From contig JBAZZL010000018.1 of assembly GCA_041658785.1 (NCBI GenBank), positions 1 to 21,797 on the forward strand: a stretch of 21,797 nt of DNA. Reading direction: 5' to 3'. The DNA comes from JAHJGG01 sp041658785 (GTDB lineage Bacteria > Patescibacteriota > Patescibacteriia > Magasanikbacterales > UBA922). The position numbers and the translations under genes are program-made. This document shows, one piece after another, positions 13,618 through 21,300 of the stretch (positions are counted from its first letter, which is position 1; the number at the start of each line of letters is the position of its first letter). The notes under the pieces are model-generated. The model was not told the origin of the DNA. It did not search any database and saw only the letters and a list, made by a program, of their open reading frames with translations.

Positions 13618-13842
13618 CTACTGATTAACTTGCGTACTTTTTCTTTGTCGTATATCCTCTAAACTTTTTAGTATCTCATCTTCTCTCTTTATCAACTCCT
13701 CTTCGCTGATCTGATCTGTTTCAAAAAGGGTGCGGACCTTAAGAAGTTCTTCTTTTAATTTTGACTCATCGTTAACTTCCCCCTCCGCCGTTTCCCGCAG
13801 TTTTTCGGCCAACCAAATTAAAAGGTCATCAATAATAAACAT
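13618..13842 (-). CDS. gvpG: Gas vesicle protein GvpG
   Basis: The 74-residue protein is of typical GvpG length. It has the amphipathic start IDDLLIWLAEKLRETAEGE and the charged helix LKEELLKVRTLFETDQISEEEL, with the E-LIKREDEIL step typical of the family. GvpG is a minor assembly protein that interacts with GvpF/L in other organisms. It starts three bases after the upstream GvpF-like gene ends. Confidence 0.9.
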   Translation of the reverse strand: MFIIDDLLIWLAEKLRETAEGEVNDESKLKEELLKVRTLFETDQISEEELIKREDEILKSLEDIRQRKSTQVNQ

Positions 13843-13845
13843 AAA

Positions 13846-14583
13846 TTAACTGAAACTTATCTCTAAGCTGATGAAATTATACAAAGGAAAAGGACCGGAA
13901 CATCTGATATTGGTGTTGGGGAAACTTTGAGCAAGTATTTCCACTCTTCTTAAAAATTCATCTTCTCCCTCTTTTTTTATTAAAAAAGCGGAATTCAAAA
14001 TCATATTTTCTCCAATAAGCTGCTGCTCTTTGAGATCTTCGGCTAAATCGCTGACAGCTTTGATTATGTCTTGAGCTTCGTCTTGCTTTCTTTTCTCTAA
14101 TAATTTTTCAACTAATTCTCCGGCGGCGATTTTTTGGTGATAGGTCAACTGTGATGGCCTTTTTTTTAATTGTTGAAGTTCTGGATTCTTGGCAATTTCT
14201 TGAAAAATAAGCTGCATATTTGGCCAAAACGCTTTCAACCCAACTTCTGTCTGGCCTTTAAATTTCTGAAAAAGTTCTTCAAATTCAGCCCTTCTTTCTT
14301 TAAGAACCTTCTTTATTTGATCTTCAGTATTGGCAATGTTGCTAAAGCTAAAAGGAAGAACATCATAATGCTTCATTACTTCCTCAATTGGCGCCTGGTG
14401 GGCAATGATGTGTTCCCGCCATAAAGGATAGTGATCGCAAGCAGTATCGCTTACGAGACAAGAAAGATTACCCTGGCTAACTACATGAACCGCCTTCCCT
14501 TCTAAACCCTCAAGATTAAATCGGTTCGTGGGAACCTTGCCGTTGATAATACAGTGAAGATATTTTCCCTTGACTTCGCTCAT
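13846..14583 (-). CDS. gvpF: GvpF/GvpL-family gas vesicle protein
   Basis: The 245-residue protein has the F/L fold with KYLHCIINGKVP at the start, VLPFSFSNI near residue 75, NSAFLIKKEGEDEFLRRV near 201 and SGPFPLYNFISLE at the end. It differs clearly from the other two F/L proteins, so the cluster carries three diverged paralogues, as is common. In Halobacterium GvpF binds GvpA and is thought to keep it from aggregating. Its position directly before gvpG suggests the GvpF role. Confidence 0.9.
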   Translation of the reverse strand: MSEVKGKYLHCIINGKVPTNRFNLEGLEGKAVHVVSQGNLSCLVSDTACDHYPLWREHIIAHQAPIEEVMKHYDVLPFSFSNIANTEDQIKKVLKERRAEFEELFQKFKGQTEVGLKAFWPNMQLIFQEIAKNPELQQLKKRPSQLTYHQKIAAGELVEKLLEKRKQDEAQDIIKAVSDLAEDLKEQQLIGENMILNSAFLIKKEGEDEFLRRVEILAQSFPNTNIRCSGPFPLYNFISLEISFS

Positions 14584-14598
14584 AATTAATTTGATTGA

Positions 14599-14662
14599 TT
14601 AGCCCTGAAAGAATCTTGGGGCAAAGCAGGAGCATTTCAGGACTAACCACATTTTGCGGTTA
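14599..14662. other. Two stem-loops between the holin-like gene and gvpF
   Basis: TTAGCCCTGAAA (14599-14610) pairs with 14635-14646 at 11 of 12 positions. TAACCACA (14644-14651) pairs with 14655-14662 at seven of eight. Together they fill most of the 95-bp gap. They could attenuate or stabilise the downstream gvpF-G-O-L transcript. No promoter is evident to me in the gap. Confidence 0.5.
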
Positions 14663-14678
14663 ATCCGGGATAATTTTT

Positions 14679-14999
14679 CTATCCTTTAAACGCGCCGGGC
14701 AGGGGCAATCCCATTTTGTGTAGATTCCTAAGAATGGAGGCCAGCAAAGAAATCATTACTAAAACAAATACTGCCGGTATCAACAAGGCTAACATCGGCA
14801 AGGCCTGTCCCACCATCTCAATTACGGCAAAACCGAAGACATAGCTTAAAACCGGCCCCTTCATAAAACCAGCCAGCTTTTCAAACCGGAACTCTTTTGT
14901 AATAATTGCGCCAATGATTCCTAGAACAACATCAGCTAGCAGTAAATATAAAATATACTGCATATAGGATGTTCCAAATAAAGCTACTAAATTTTCCAT
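14679..14999 (-). CDS. Small holin-like membrane protein
   Basis: The 106-residue protein has three hydrophobic segments at about 13-34, 48-66 and 69-90. The DVVLGIIGAIITKEFRFEKLAGF region resembles phage holins of the type with a conserved basic patch after the first helix (toxin secretion/phage lysis holin superfamily). No phage genes are nearby, so a lytic role is unlikely. It sits inside the gas vesicle cluster between ArsA/Get3-like ATPase and gvpF. Small membrane proteins such as GvpT and GvpU are known from some gas vesicle clusters, but I see no convincing match. Confidence 0.6.
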   Translation of the reverse strand: MENLVALFGTSYMQYILYLLLADVVLGIIGAIITKEFRFEKLAGFMKGPVLSYVFGFAVIEMVGQALPMLALLIPAVFVLVMISLLASILRNLHKMGLPLPGAFKG

Positions 15000-15044
15000 A
15001 TTTTTTAATTATTTTATTATTTAATTATTTATTACCGTCGACCT

Positions 15045-16010
15045 TTAATTGGAGAATAATTCTCCGGCTAAACTTTTTAATTTTTTAATTCCCCTGATTT
15101 CCTCGGGTTGTAAAATAATTTCTGAAACGTCAAAATTTGAAAATTTTTCCTTTATTTCGCTTATATATTTTTCTTGTTCTATTCTTCTTGATTTGCAAAA
15201 ATCGCATTTATTTTTGGGGAAAATATTGTTAATAACGATATGGCTTGTCGGAATATGCGTTTTGGCTAAATCCTTTATTAAATCCTCTGTTTCCAGAACT
15301 CCCATTGCTTCGGGGATAGTAACTACTATAAATTCTGTCTTGGCCGGGTCTTGAAGAAGGTTCCTTACCTTTTTTACTGTTTTCTTCATCAAGAGAAGAA
15401 ATTCATCGGCTTTTTCAATTTTTTTCTTCCCGGAGAATCGCTCTGTAATATAGTGATACCGCCACCGCAAACTGGCCAAAAACTTAATCCATCCATCTAA
15501 AAGTTCAGGCAGAGCTAAAAGTTTCAGAGTATGTCCCGTAGGCGCGGTATCAACTATATATAAATCATATTCTTGGCTATCCATGAAATCGGTTATTTTT
15601 TTAAGCCCCATGACCTCGTCTAATCCCGGGATATCAAGCGAAAATATTTCCTTTGTTTCCTCATTAGAAAGATAAGTGCCCTCGTTCAAAATATCTAAAA
15701 TATCATCGCCGTATTCTTCTTTAAATTCTTTAAGAACAATTTTCGCGTCAATTTCCATCGCCCACAAATTTTCAACTCCGGTAATTTTTATGGGCTCGTT
15801 AGATAATTTTTGTCCCAAACTATCTGCCAATGACGGCGCTGGATCGGTCGTAAAGATTAAGGTCTTGTATTTCTTGGCGAGCTCAAGCGCCAAGGCGCTC
15901 GCCATTGTTGTCTTACCCACGCCGCCCTTTCCCCCAACCAAGATAAACCCCGCACCTTTTTTTGGCTCCGCAATCCGCTCGCATGTCTGTAAAAGTGTTT
16001 CCTTAACCAT
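15045..16010 (-). CDS. ArsA/Get3-family ATPase
   Basis: The 321-residue protein has the deviant Walker A VGGKGGVGKTTM at about 25-36, the switch DTAPTGHTLKLLALPE near 153, and a CDFC pair near residue 272, equivalent to the zinc-binding CxxC of Get3. Only one ATPase half is present, so it would act as a homodimer like Get3 rather than as a double ArsA pump. No arsenite genes are near. In this context a role in handling a hydrophobic client, such as the membrane protein encoded next door or a Gvp subunit, is an inference. I chose the ATG at 16010 over an in-frame TTG at 16028. Confidence 0.9.
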   Translation of the reverse strand: MVKETLLQTCERIAEPKKGAGFILVGGKGGVGKTTMASALALELAKKYKTLIFTTDPAPSLADSLGQKLSNEPIKITGVENLWAMEIDAKIVLKEFKEEYGDDILDILNEGTYLSNEETKEIFSLDIPGLDEVMGLKKITDFMDSQEYDLYIVDTAPTGHTLKLLALPELLDGWIKFLASLRWRYHYITERFSGKKKIEKADEFLLLMKKTVKKVRNLLQDPAKTEFIVVTIPEAMGVLETEDLIKDLAKTHIPTSHIVINNIFPKNKCDFCKSRRIEQEKYISEIKEKFSNFDVSEIILQPEEIRGIKKLKSLAGELFSN

Positions 16011-16066
16011 AAAAAAATCTAATCCCAATTATCCCGCGCCTCTGCTTTCTGAACACGCTAGTCCAG

Positions 16067-16084
16067 AAAAGGTGCGGGGTAAAC
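16067..16084. repeat. Arm of a CCCCGCACCTTT-type repeat
   Basis: AAAAGGTGCGGGGTAAAC lies in the 118-bp gap between the actin-like gene and the ArsA start. An inverse copy of its core (AAACCCCGCACCTTTT) is at 15945-15960, inside the coding sequence just before the P-loop. A complete inverted pair of the same core is at 19018-19085. The rest of the gap shows no clear promoter. Confidence 0.6.
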
Positions 16085-16128
16085 TGTAAATTTTTATGTG
16101 CCAAATCGCTTAATGACATAAACCCTGA

Positions 16129-17229
16129 TTATTCTTTTTGCTGTTTCTTTGATTCATCCACTATGGCCGCGATTAAAGCGCCCTTAGTCACGCTGTGAAG
16201 CGGTTGCGAGGCGAGCCGTATTTCTCCCAATTCAACCGGCAACGGGAATCTCCGCAGGGTCTCCTGAAACCGTTTGAGAAACCCGGTTGGCTTGGCCGTG
16301 CCTCCGGAAACTATTACTGTCAAAGGCCTTTCCAGATGCACGGCTGATTTCTCAAGCTCGGTTTTGAGATGTCCAACTACATAATCAAGCAAAATATCAT
16401 AATAGATGGACAGCGCCTGTTCCATTCTTGAAAGATTGGCTCTTTTGTCTAAATCCAAATAGGACTCTTTCCAGCCAGTGACGGTACTCACTGGTTCGTT
16501 GACGGCATAAGCTACCTGTTTATCTATCCAATCACCTCCGCGAGCAATACTAAAAGCTAAAACAGGAATTGAGAGGTTGGCCAAGCAGACATTTACCATT
16601 CCGCCGCCGAAAGAAAAAGCCAGCCCGGTAAAGTTTTCTTCAGCCAGTTCGGAAAATACCACTGCCAAACCTTCATTGATCGGCTTCGGGACATAGCCAA
16701 GACCCGAGAGGAAACCGTCAATAATGCGTTGATGATAAAGAACATCAAAATCAGCGTCAATCGGCTGGGCCGGGACTGAATAATAAACTGTTTCGCCCGC
16801 CTGATGACGAGAACCGACAGCGCTTTCAATTAGAAGCTTGATAATCGGGAGTGCATCTTTTTCTTTGGGACTAATGATCCCCTGCTCTAACGGCCGTCTG
16901 ACATTGCGCTGAAACAAATTCGCGAAACGGAGCGCGCCATTGCCAACAACATAAAATTGGTCTCCATTTTGGATATACTTCACATCGTCTCTTTCAAATA
17001 TTTCTTTGATGTGATCGCTGGATGGCAGGTCAAAAAAGGCGTCTCTTTCTATTCTAAATACGACTTCATTGCCGATTTTTTCAGCGGCATAGATAAAGGC
17101 GGTGCCAACATCTAATCCCTTTCCACTCTGCAACGGCTGTTTCCTTTGAACCTTACTTTCTTGTCGAGAAACAATTTTTCTGGTACGAGATTTCATTTTG
17201 GTTCTGTGATGTTTTATTTTTTTGCTCAT
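16129..17229 (-). CDS. Actin-like ATPase (MreB/ParM/Hsp70 superfamily)
   Basis: This 366-residue protein carries the actin-fold nucleotide signatures: phosphate-1 GLDVGTAF at 38-45, connect-1 NEGLAVVFSE at 185-194, phosphate-2 GLAFSFGGGMVNVC at 202-215 and the adenosine motif VIVSGGTAKPTGF at 305-317. A basic, probably disordered tail (1-35) precedes it. There is no Hsp70 substrate domain. It may polymerise like ParM/MreB, or act as an Hsp70-like partner for the J domain encoded three genes upstream. Its start overlaps the stop of the winged-helix gene as ATGA, so it belongs to the operon. Confidence 0.85.
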   Translation of the reverse strand: MSKKIKHHRTKMKSRTRKIVSRQESKVQRKQPLQSGKGLDVGTAFIYAAEKIGNEVVFRIERDAFFDLPSSDHIKEIFERDDVKYIQNGDQFYVVGNGALRFANLFQRNVRRPLEQGIISPKEKDALPIIKLLIESAVGSRHQAGETVYYSVPAQPIDADFDVLYHQRIIDGFLSGLGYVPKPINEGLAVVFSELAEENFTGLAFSFGGGMVNVCLANLSIPVLAFSIARGGDWIDKQVAYAVNEPVSTVTGWKESYLDLDKRANLSRMEQALSIYYDILLDYVVGHLKTELEKSAVHLERPLTVIVSGGTAKPTGFLKRFQETLRRFPLPVELGEIRLASQPLHSVTKGALIAAIVDESKKQQKE

Positions 17230-17579
17230 AGTTTTCCTGGTCTAAATATCAAACGTTTAATGCTTTTTTGGATTGATTGAGCGTCTGTCACTTCAATGGT
17301 TTGATCCTTGCCTAAATTATGAGAAACGGTTAAAAGAGCGGGGGGCTTTATCTTTCTTTCTAAACTGCCTCTTCTACGTTCTAATAACGACCTTCCATTG
17401 GCGGTTAAAATGAATATATTATTGGCAATTTTCTTGATTAATTTCTGACCCAATAATTTCTTGGCAATCAAAAAAGCATAATCAGGACTCAAACCCGTCT
17501 CTTTGCTAATGAGCCGCATAGAGCACCGTCCTCCTGATTGATAGATAATATTTAATATTTCTAATTCTCTTGAAGTCAT
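17226..17579 (-). CDS. Winged-helix DNA-binding protein
   Basis: The first 75 residues form a compact winged helix: LEILNIIYQSGGRCSMRLIS, the recognition-helix region SPDYAFLIAKKLL, and a wing with ILTANGRSLLERRR. The remaining 40 residues are basic and unrecognised. A role as regulator of the operon, or as an accessory factor, is inferred. Both ends overlap neighbours as ATGA (with the coiled-coil gene upstream and the actin-like gene downstream). It resembles the N-terminal half of the first gene of the cluster in architecture. Confidence 0.7.
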   Translation of the reverse strand: MTSRELEILNIIYQSGGRCSMRLISKETGLSPDYAFLIAKKLLGQKLIKKIANNIFILTANGRSLLERRRGSLERKIKPPALLTVSHNLGKDQTIEVTDAQSIQKSIKRLIFRPGKL

Positions 17580-17995
17580 AATTCCTTTGATAAGACATCA
17601 TCCATTTCTTTATTCAGGGTTGTAATTTTATCTTTCACTTTTATAAGCTCACTTCTTCTATTTTCTAACTCCTTTTTCTTTTCAGTGAGATTCAACCAAA
17701 TCTTTTCCATCTTGGCTATTTCTTCATCAACCGCTGTCGTTTCCTGTTCTAAAGAAGCCAGTTTTTGAATAAATTCTTCGGCGAAATTACTGCGTGCTGC
17801 AAGCTGGGTCTGCCCAGTCGCTAAAATTTCAACAACTTCTTTATTGCTTTTTTGAGCAACACCCAGTGAAGGCGCGACAGCGGCTTCCTCTTCGTTCTCA
17901 CTCCTGCTTTTACCAGCTTGCACCACCTGATTTCTCGCGGCCTTGAGTGTTTCAATGGTTCCTATGTCAAATTGTTGATGGACTGGTTGGCTCAT
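17576..17995 (-). CDS. Coiled-coil protein of unknown function
   Basis: I do not recognise this 139-residue protein. The first 60 residues are low in hydrophobics and probably flexible. Residues about 74-135 form a long charged coiled coil (SLEQETTAVDEEIAKMEKIW and LNLTEKKKELENRRSELIKV). The gene starts one base after the GvpF/L-J gene ends and overlaps the winged-helix gene, so it is part of the gas vesicle operon. It could be a structural or tethering protein in the manner of GvpC, but it lacks the GvpC repeat. Confidence 0.65.
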   Translation of the reverse strand: MSQPVHQQFDIGTIETLKAARNQVVQAGKSRSENEEEAAVAPSLGVAQKSNKEVVEILATGQTQLAARSNFAEEFIQKLASLEQETTAVDEEIAKMEKIWLNLTEKKKELENRRSELIKVKDKITTLNKEMDDVLSKEL

Positions 17996-17996
17996 A

Positions 17997-19163
17997 TTAG
18001 TTGTTTTCTTTCTCCTTTATAATAATTGAATCTTCTACATCTTCTTTCTCAAAAGAACAGAGCCGTGCTGTGTCTGGAGCAAGAGCTGAAAGATAATGTT
18101 GGCAATAAACAGTCAAAACTTCGTTGGCCGCTGTTATGTCTTTCATTCTCTTTTTTGCTTCCTCTAATATAGCTCGGTCTTTTTTATATTCATGTTTATC
18201 TGGATGATGCTCTTGAGCTAATTTATAGTAAGCTTCTTTTATCTCTGGCAATGCCGCGGATTCTCCGAGCCCCAAAGTTTTTCTAGCATTATCAACCACC
18301 TCAAAATTTCCAAAACTAAGATTAATATCCGTGAAGCTATAGGCCGCCATCGGCCCGATATATTTAAATTTCAACTCATTAGTGTATTTTTCCGCCAGTT
18401 TATTTAATTGAAATTCCAACGTTGATTCTTCTGCTTTGCTTATTAAAAACGAATAGTTCATAATCATTTCTTTGTCCAGAAGTTTGCCGGGGCAAAAATC
18501 CGGGAATGAAACCGCGAGGTTCATCAAAATATCTGCGGTATATTCTTTGCGGCGTGACTCTATCGCCTCAAATATCGCCTTGCCCAATTTCATCTTGGAT
18601 GCAAACCCTAAAATCCTGCCTTTTGACTCCGCTTCCTTTTTTAACTTCTGAATCTCGGCATTCTCCTCTACTATCTTCTCAAGCGCGTTCTTTTCGTTCC
18701 AAAATACTTGAACAACAAATTCTACTTTCCCGGTAATTCTTTCCACGGCGGCTTTAAATTGTATATATGCCTTTGTTAAAATACTACGAATTTCTTCCGT
18801 GTTTTCGGCAATCATTCCAAACCTCATGGGAATAACATCATACTGTTTCATCAGATTAGTATTCACCTGTTCATGTATCGCCACCAATTGGGTAAGCTCT
18901 TTTTTATCCAGCTTGTCAAAATTAATAAAATGGGTGTTGCTGACCGCCGCGGCCATATCTCTAAACGGAACAAGAATTATATCGCGATTGTTAATGCCAA
19001 ATATAGTTTCTGATAAACCCCGCACCTTTCCATTGAGTATTGGACTATGTGGCAAGACTGCAAAGTTTTCAGGAAAGGTGCGGGGTAAACGAAAAGTGTC
19101 GGAGGCCGGCATCCCCTGCGGATTCCTAATTATTGAATATATGTATTTTCTTTCTTCAGTCAT
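17997..19163 (-). CDS. GvpF/L protein fused to a C-terminal J domain
   Basis: Residues 1-about 285 are a GvpF/GvpL protein, with KYIYSIIRN at the start, VIPMRFGMIAENTEEI near residue 110, NYSFLISKAEESTLEF near 236 and KYIGPMAAYSFTDINL near 267. After FEVVDNARKTLGL, residues 290-350 form a DnaJ domain with the essential HPD at 320-322 and basic helix II EIKEAYYKLAQEH. A J domain stimulates Hsp70 ATPases, so the fusion could deliver Gvp subunits to a chaperone. About 24 residues near the N-terminus (25-48) are encoded by an inverted repeat. The start overlaps the Cdc48 stop as ATGA. Confidence 0.92.
   Translation of the reverse strand: MTEERKYIYSIIRNPQGMPASDTFRLPRTFPENFAVLPHSPILNGKVRGLSETIFGINNRDIILVPFRDMAAAVSNTHFINFDKLDKKELTQLVAIHEQVNTNLMKQYDVIPMRFGMIAENTEEIRSILTKAYIQFKAAVERITGKVEFVVQVFWNEKNALEKIVEENAEIQKLKKEAESKGRILGFASKMKLGKAIFEAIESRRKEYTADILMNLAVSFPDFCPGKLLDKEMIMNYSFLISKAEESTLEFQLNKLAEKYTNELKFKYIGPMAAYSFTDINLSFGNFEVVDNARKTLGLGESAALPEIKEAYYKLAQEHHPDKHEYKKDRAILEEAKKRMKDITAANEVLTVYCQHYLSALAPDTARLCSFEKEDVEDSIIIKEKENN
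19018..19085. repeat. Inverted repeat read in frame within the GvpF/L-J gene
   Basis: CCCCGCACCTTTCC (19018-19031) and its exact inverse (19072-19085) enclose 40 bp. The whole is translated as LPRTFPENF...NGKVRG within the GvpF/L-J protein. Single arms of the same repeat are at 15945-15960 and 16067-16084. Confidence 0.75.
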
Positions 19164-21289
19164 ACCAAGGGCTTATTTTCATTTAATATTTTTTCAAAAT
19201 GGCTCGCCATTATCTTAAAATCATTTTTAATCTTCTCATGAACTAAATTCTCTCTCACAGCGGACATTGAGGCCTTTTTGCAAATCAGTTCTATGTCCGC
19301 GCCGGTAAGTCCTTCGGTCAGCTTGGCAAATTTCTTTAAGTCAACGCCGTGATCCAATGGTTTATCTTTCGTATGAATATTAAATATGGCATAACGACAC
19401 TCTTCGCTTGGCTTGGAAATTTCAAGCAAAAAATCAAATCTTCCCGCGCGCAGCAACGCCGGCTCAACCATGTCTAATTTATTTGTCGCTCCTAAAACCA
19501 CCACTCCTTTCAATTCCTCAATGCCGTCTAACTCCGCCAGAAACTGGCTGACCACTCTTTCCGTAACATGCGAATCCGCGCCAGCTCCGCGCTTCGCCAC
19601 TAAACTGTCTATCTCATCAAAAAAAACAATACATGGGGAAGCCATCTTGGCTTTTTTAAACACTTCCCGGATTCCCTTTTCTGATTCACCAATATACTTT
19701 GAAAAAAGTTCTGGTCCTTTAATGGAAATGAAATTTACCCCTAATTCAGTGGCTACGGCCTTGGCCAGAAGCGTCTTCCCGCATCCCGGCGGCCCGTAGA
19801 GCATTATTCCTTTAGACGGCTTGAGTTTTACATGACCCAGCGCCTCGCTGTATTTTAGCGGCCATTCAACCACTTCCTTAAGTGTTTGCTTTATATTCTC
19901 AAGTCCTCCTACCTCTTCCCACCTCGTGCTGGGAATCTCTGAAAAAACTTCGCGCAGAGCCGAGGGCTCTACCTCTTTCAGGGCCTCTCTAAAATGTTCG
20001 CCGGTAACCTCTATCTTGCGCAATTTCTCATACGGAATGTAGTCCTTTTCAAATTCAATCTCCGGCATGATTTCACGCAAGGCCGACATGGCCGCTTCTC
20101 GGCCCAGGGCTTCAAGATCAGCTCCGACAAATCCGTGAGTGATTTCAGCCAGCTTGTCTAAATCAACATCTTCTGCCAAAGGCATGCCGCGGGTATGAAT
20201 TTCTAAGATCCCTTTCCGCGCATTTCGATCTGGAATTCCAATCGTAATTTCCCGATCAAATCGGCCCGGTCTCCGCAGGGCTGGGTCAAGCGTATTGGGA
20301 ATATTGGTTGCTCCAATCACTATTAACTGACCGCGTGACTCTAAACCATCCATTAACGCCAAAAGCTGGGCCACTACTCGCCGTTCCACTTGCTTCTCGC
20401 CACCCATATCTTCTCGTTTCGGAGCAATCGCGTCTATCTCATCAATAAAAAGGATTGCCGGAGTATTCGCTCGGGCTTCCTCAAATATTTCTCGGAGCCG
20501 GCCTTCGGATTCACCGTAAAATTTGCCCATTATTTCCGGACCGGAAATATGGGTAAAATAAGCGTCTGTCTCATTAGCTACTGCCCGGGCAATTAATGTT
20601 TTCCCGCATCCCGGTGGCCCGTGCAAGAGTACTCCTTTCGGGGGATCAATCCCTAATCTTTCAAAGAGCTCGGGGTATTTTAGTGGAAGTTCAATCATTT
20701 CCCTAATCCGGCGTATTTCTTTTCCTAATCCGCCAATGTCCTCATAAGTTACACCAATCCCATGTTTTTCTTTTTGGACGCCCTTTAGTTTTATAGCTGT
20801 AAAGGGTTTTATTAAGACAACTTTTTCAGGATCAGTATCTTCTACTAAAAAATCTTGGGCCCTTGTTCCAAAAAGCGTGGCTCTTATTTTGCTCCCCTTT
20901 ATTACCGGGGTTCCATCAAGTATCTCGGCTAAATACTTAGCATCCTCTTCTTTAAATGAAGCACTGGTATCTAAGGGAGATAAAACGAGCGCCCGCGCTT
21001 CTTCGTAAGGAACTTTCTGAATTTCCACCTTTTCATCCAAGCCGACCTTCAAATTCTCTCTGGCAATGCCGTCTATTTGAATAATGCCTTTTCCTCTATC
21101 CTCTGGATAAGCAGGCATTAACTTTGCTACAGTTTCTCCTTTTTCTTTCCGCTTTGATTTCTGCGGCGTCAATTTGATAATGTCTCCTGTGTCAGCCTGA
21201 ATTTTTGAAAAATATTTAGGGTCAACTCTGGCAATGGCTCTGCCTACATCTTTACTCTGTGCCTCAACCACTTTAAGAATTATAGTCAT
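19160..21289 (-). CDS. Cdc48/VAT-type double AAA+ ATPase
   Basis: The 709-residue protein has an N domain (1-about 190) like archaeal VAT/Cdc48, then two AAA modules. The first has GPPGCGKT near 225-231, FIDEIDAIAP near 282 and RRPGRFDREI. The second has GPPGCGKT near 499-506, FFDEIDSLVAKRG near 557 and RAGRFDFLLE. D1 carries the KFYGESE pore loop and D2 KYIGESE. Such hexamers unfold proteins or pull complexes apart. No C-terminal HbYX-type proteasome tail is seen. Sitting second in the gas vesicle operon, it could remodel vesicle proteins or replace the missing GvpN ATPase. The ATG at 21289 is preferred to a TTG at 21295. Confidence 0.95.
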   Translation of the reverse strand: MTIILKVVEAQSKDVGRAIARVDPKYFSKIQADTGDIIKLTPQKSKRKEKGETVAKLMPAYPEDRGKGIIQIDGIARENLKVGLDEKVEIQKVPYEEARALVLSPLDTSASFKEEDAKYLAEILDGTPVIKGSKIRATLFGTRAQDFLVEDTDPEKVVLIKPFTAIKLKGVQKEKHGIGVTYEDIGGLGKEIRRIREMIELPLKYPELFERLGIDPPKGVLLHGPPGCGKTLIARAVANETDAYFTHISGPEIMGKFYGESEGRLREIFEEARANTPAILFIDEIDAIAPKREDMGGEKQVERRVVAQLLALMDGLESRGQLIVIGATNIPNTLDPALRRPGRFDREITIGIPDRNARKGILEIHTRGMPLAEDVDLDKLAEITHGFVGADLEALGREAAMSALREIMPEIEFEKDYIPYEKLRKIEVTGEHFREALKEVEPSALREVFSEIPSTRWEEVGGLENIKQTLKEVVEWPLKYSEALGHVKLKPSKGIMLYGPPGCGKTLLAKAVATELGVNFISIKGPELFSKYIGESEKGIREVFKKAKMASPCIVFFDEIDSLVAKRGAGADSHVTERVVSQFLAELDGIEELKGVVVLGATNKLDMVEPALLRAGRFDFLLEISKPSEECRYAIFNIHTKDKPLDHGVDLKKFAKLTEGLTGADIELICKKASMSAVRENLVHEKIKNDFKIMASHFEKILNENKPLV

Positions 21290-21300
21290 AAGCAATTCAG

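Noticed and set aside
14679..14999. Prophage holin
   Set aside because: The protein is holin-like, but no endolysin, tail or other phage gene is near, and it lies within a gas vesicle operon.
15045..16010. Arsenite efflux ATPase
   Set aside because: Only one ATPase half is present and no arsB, arsD or arsR lies nearby; the CxxC pair and context fit Get3-like function better.
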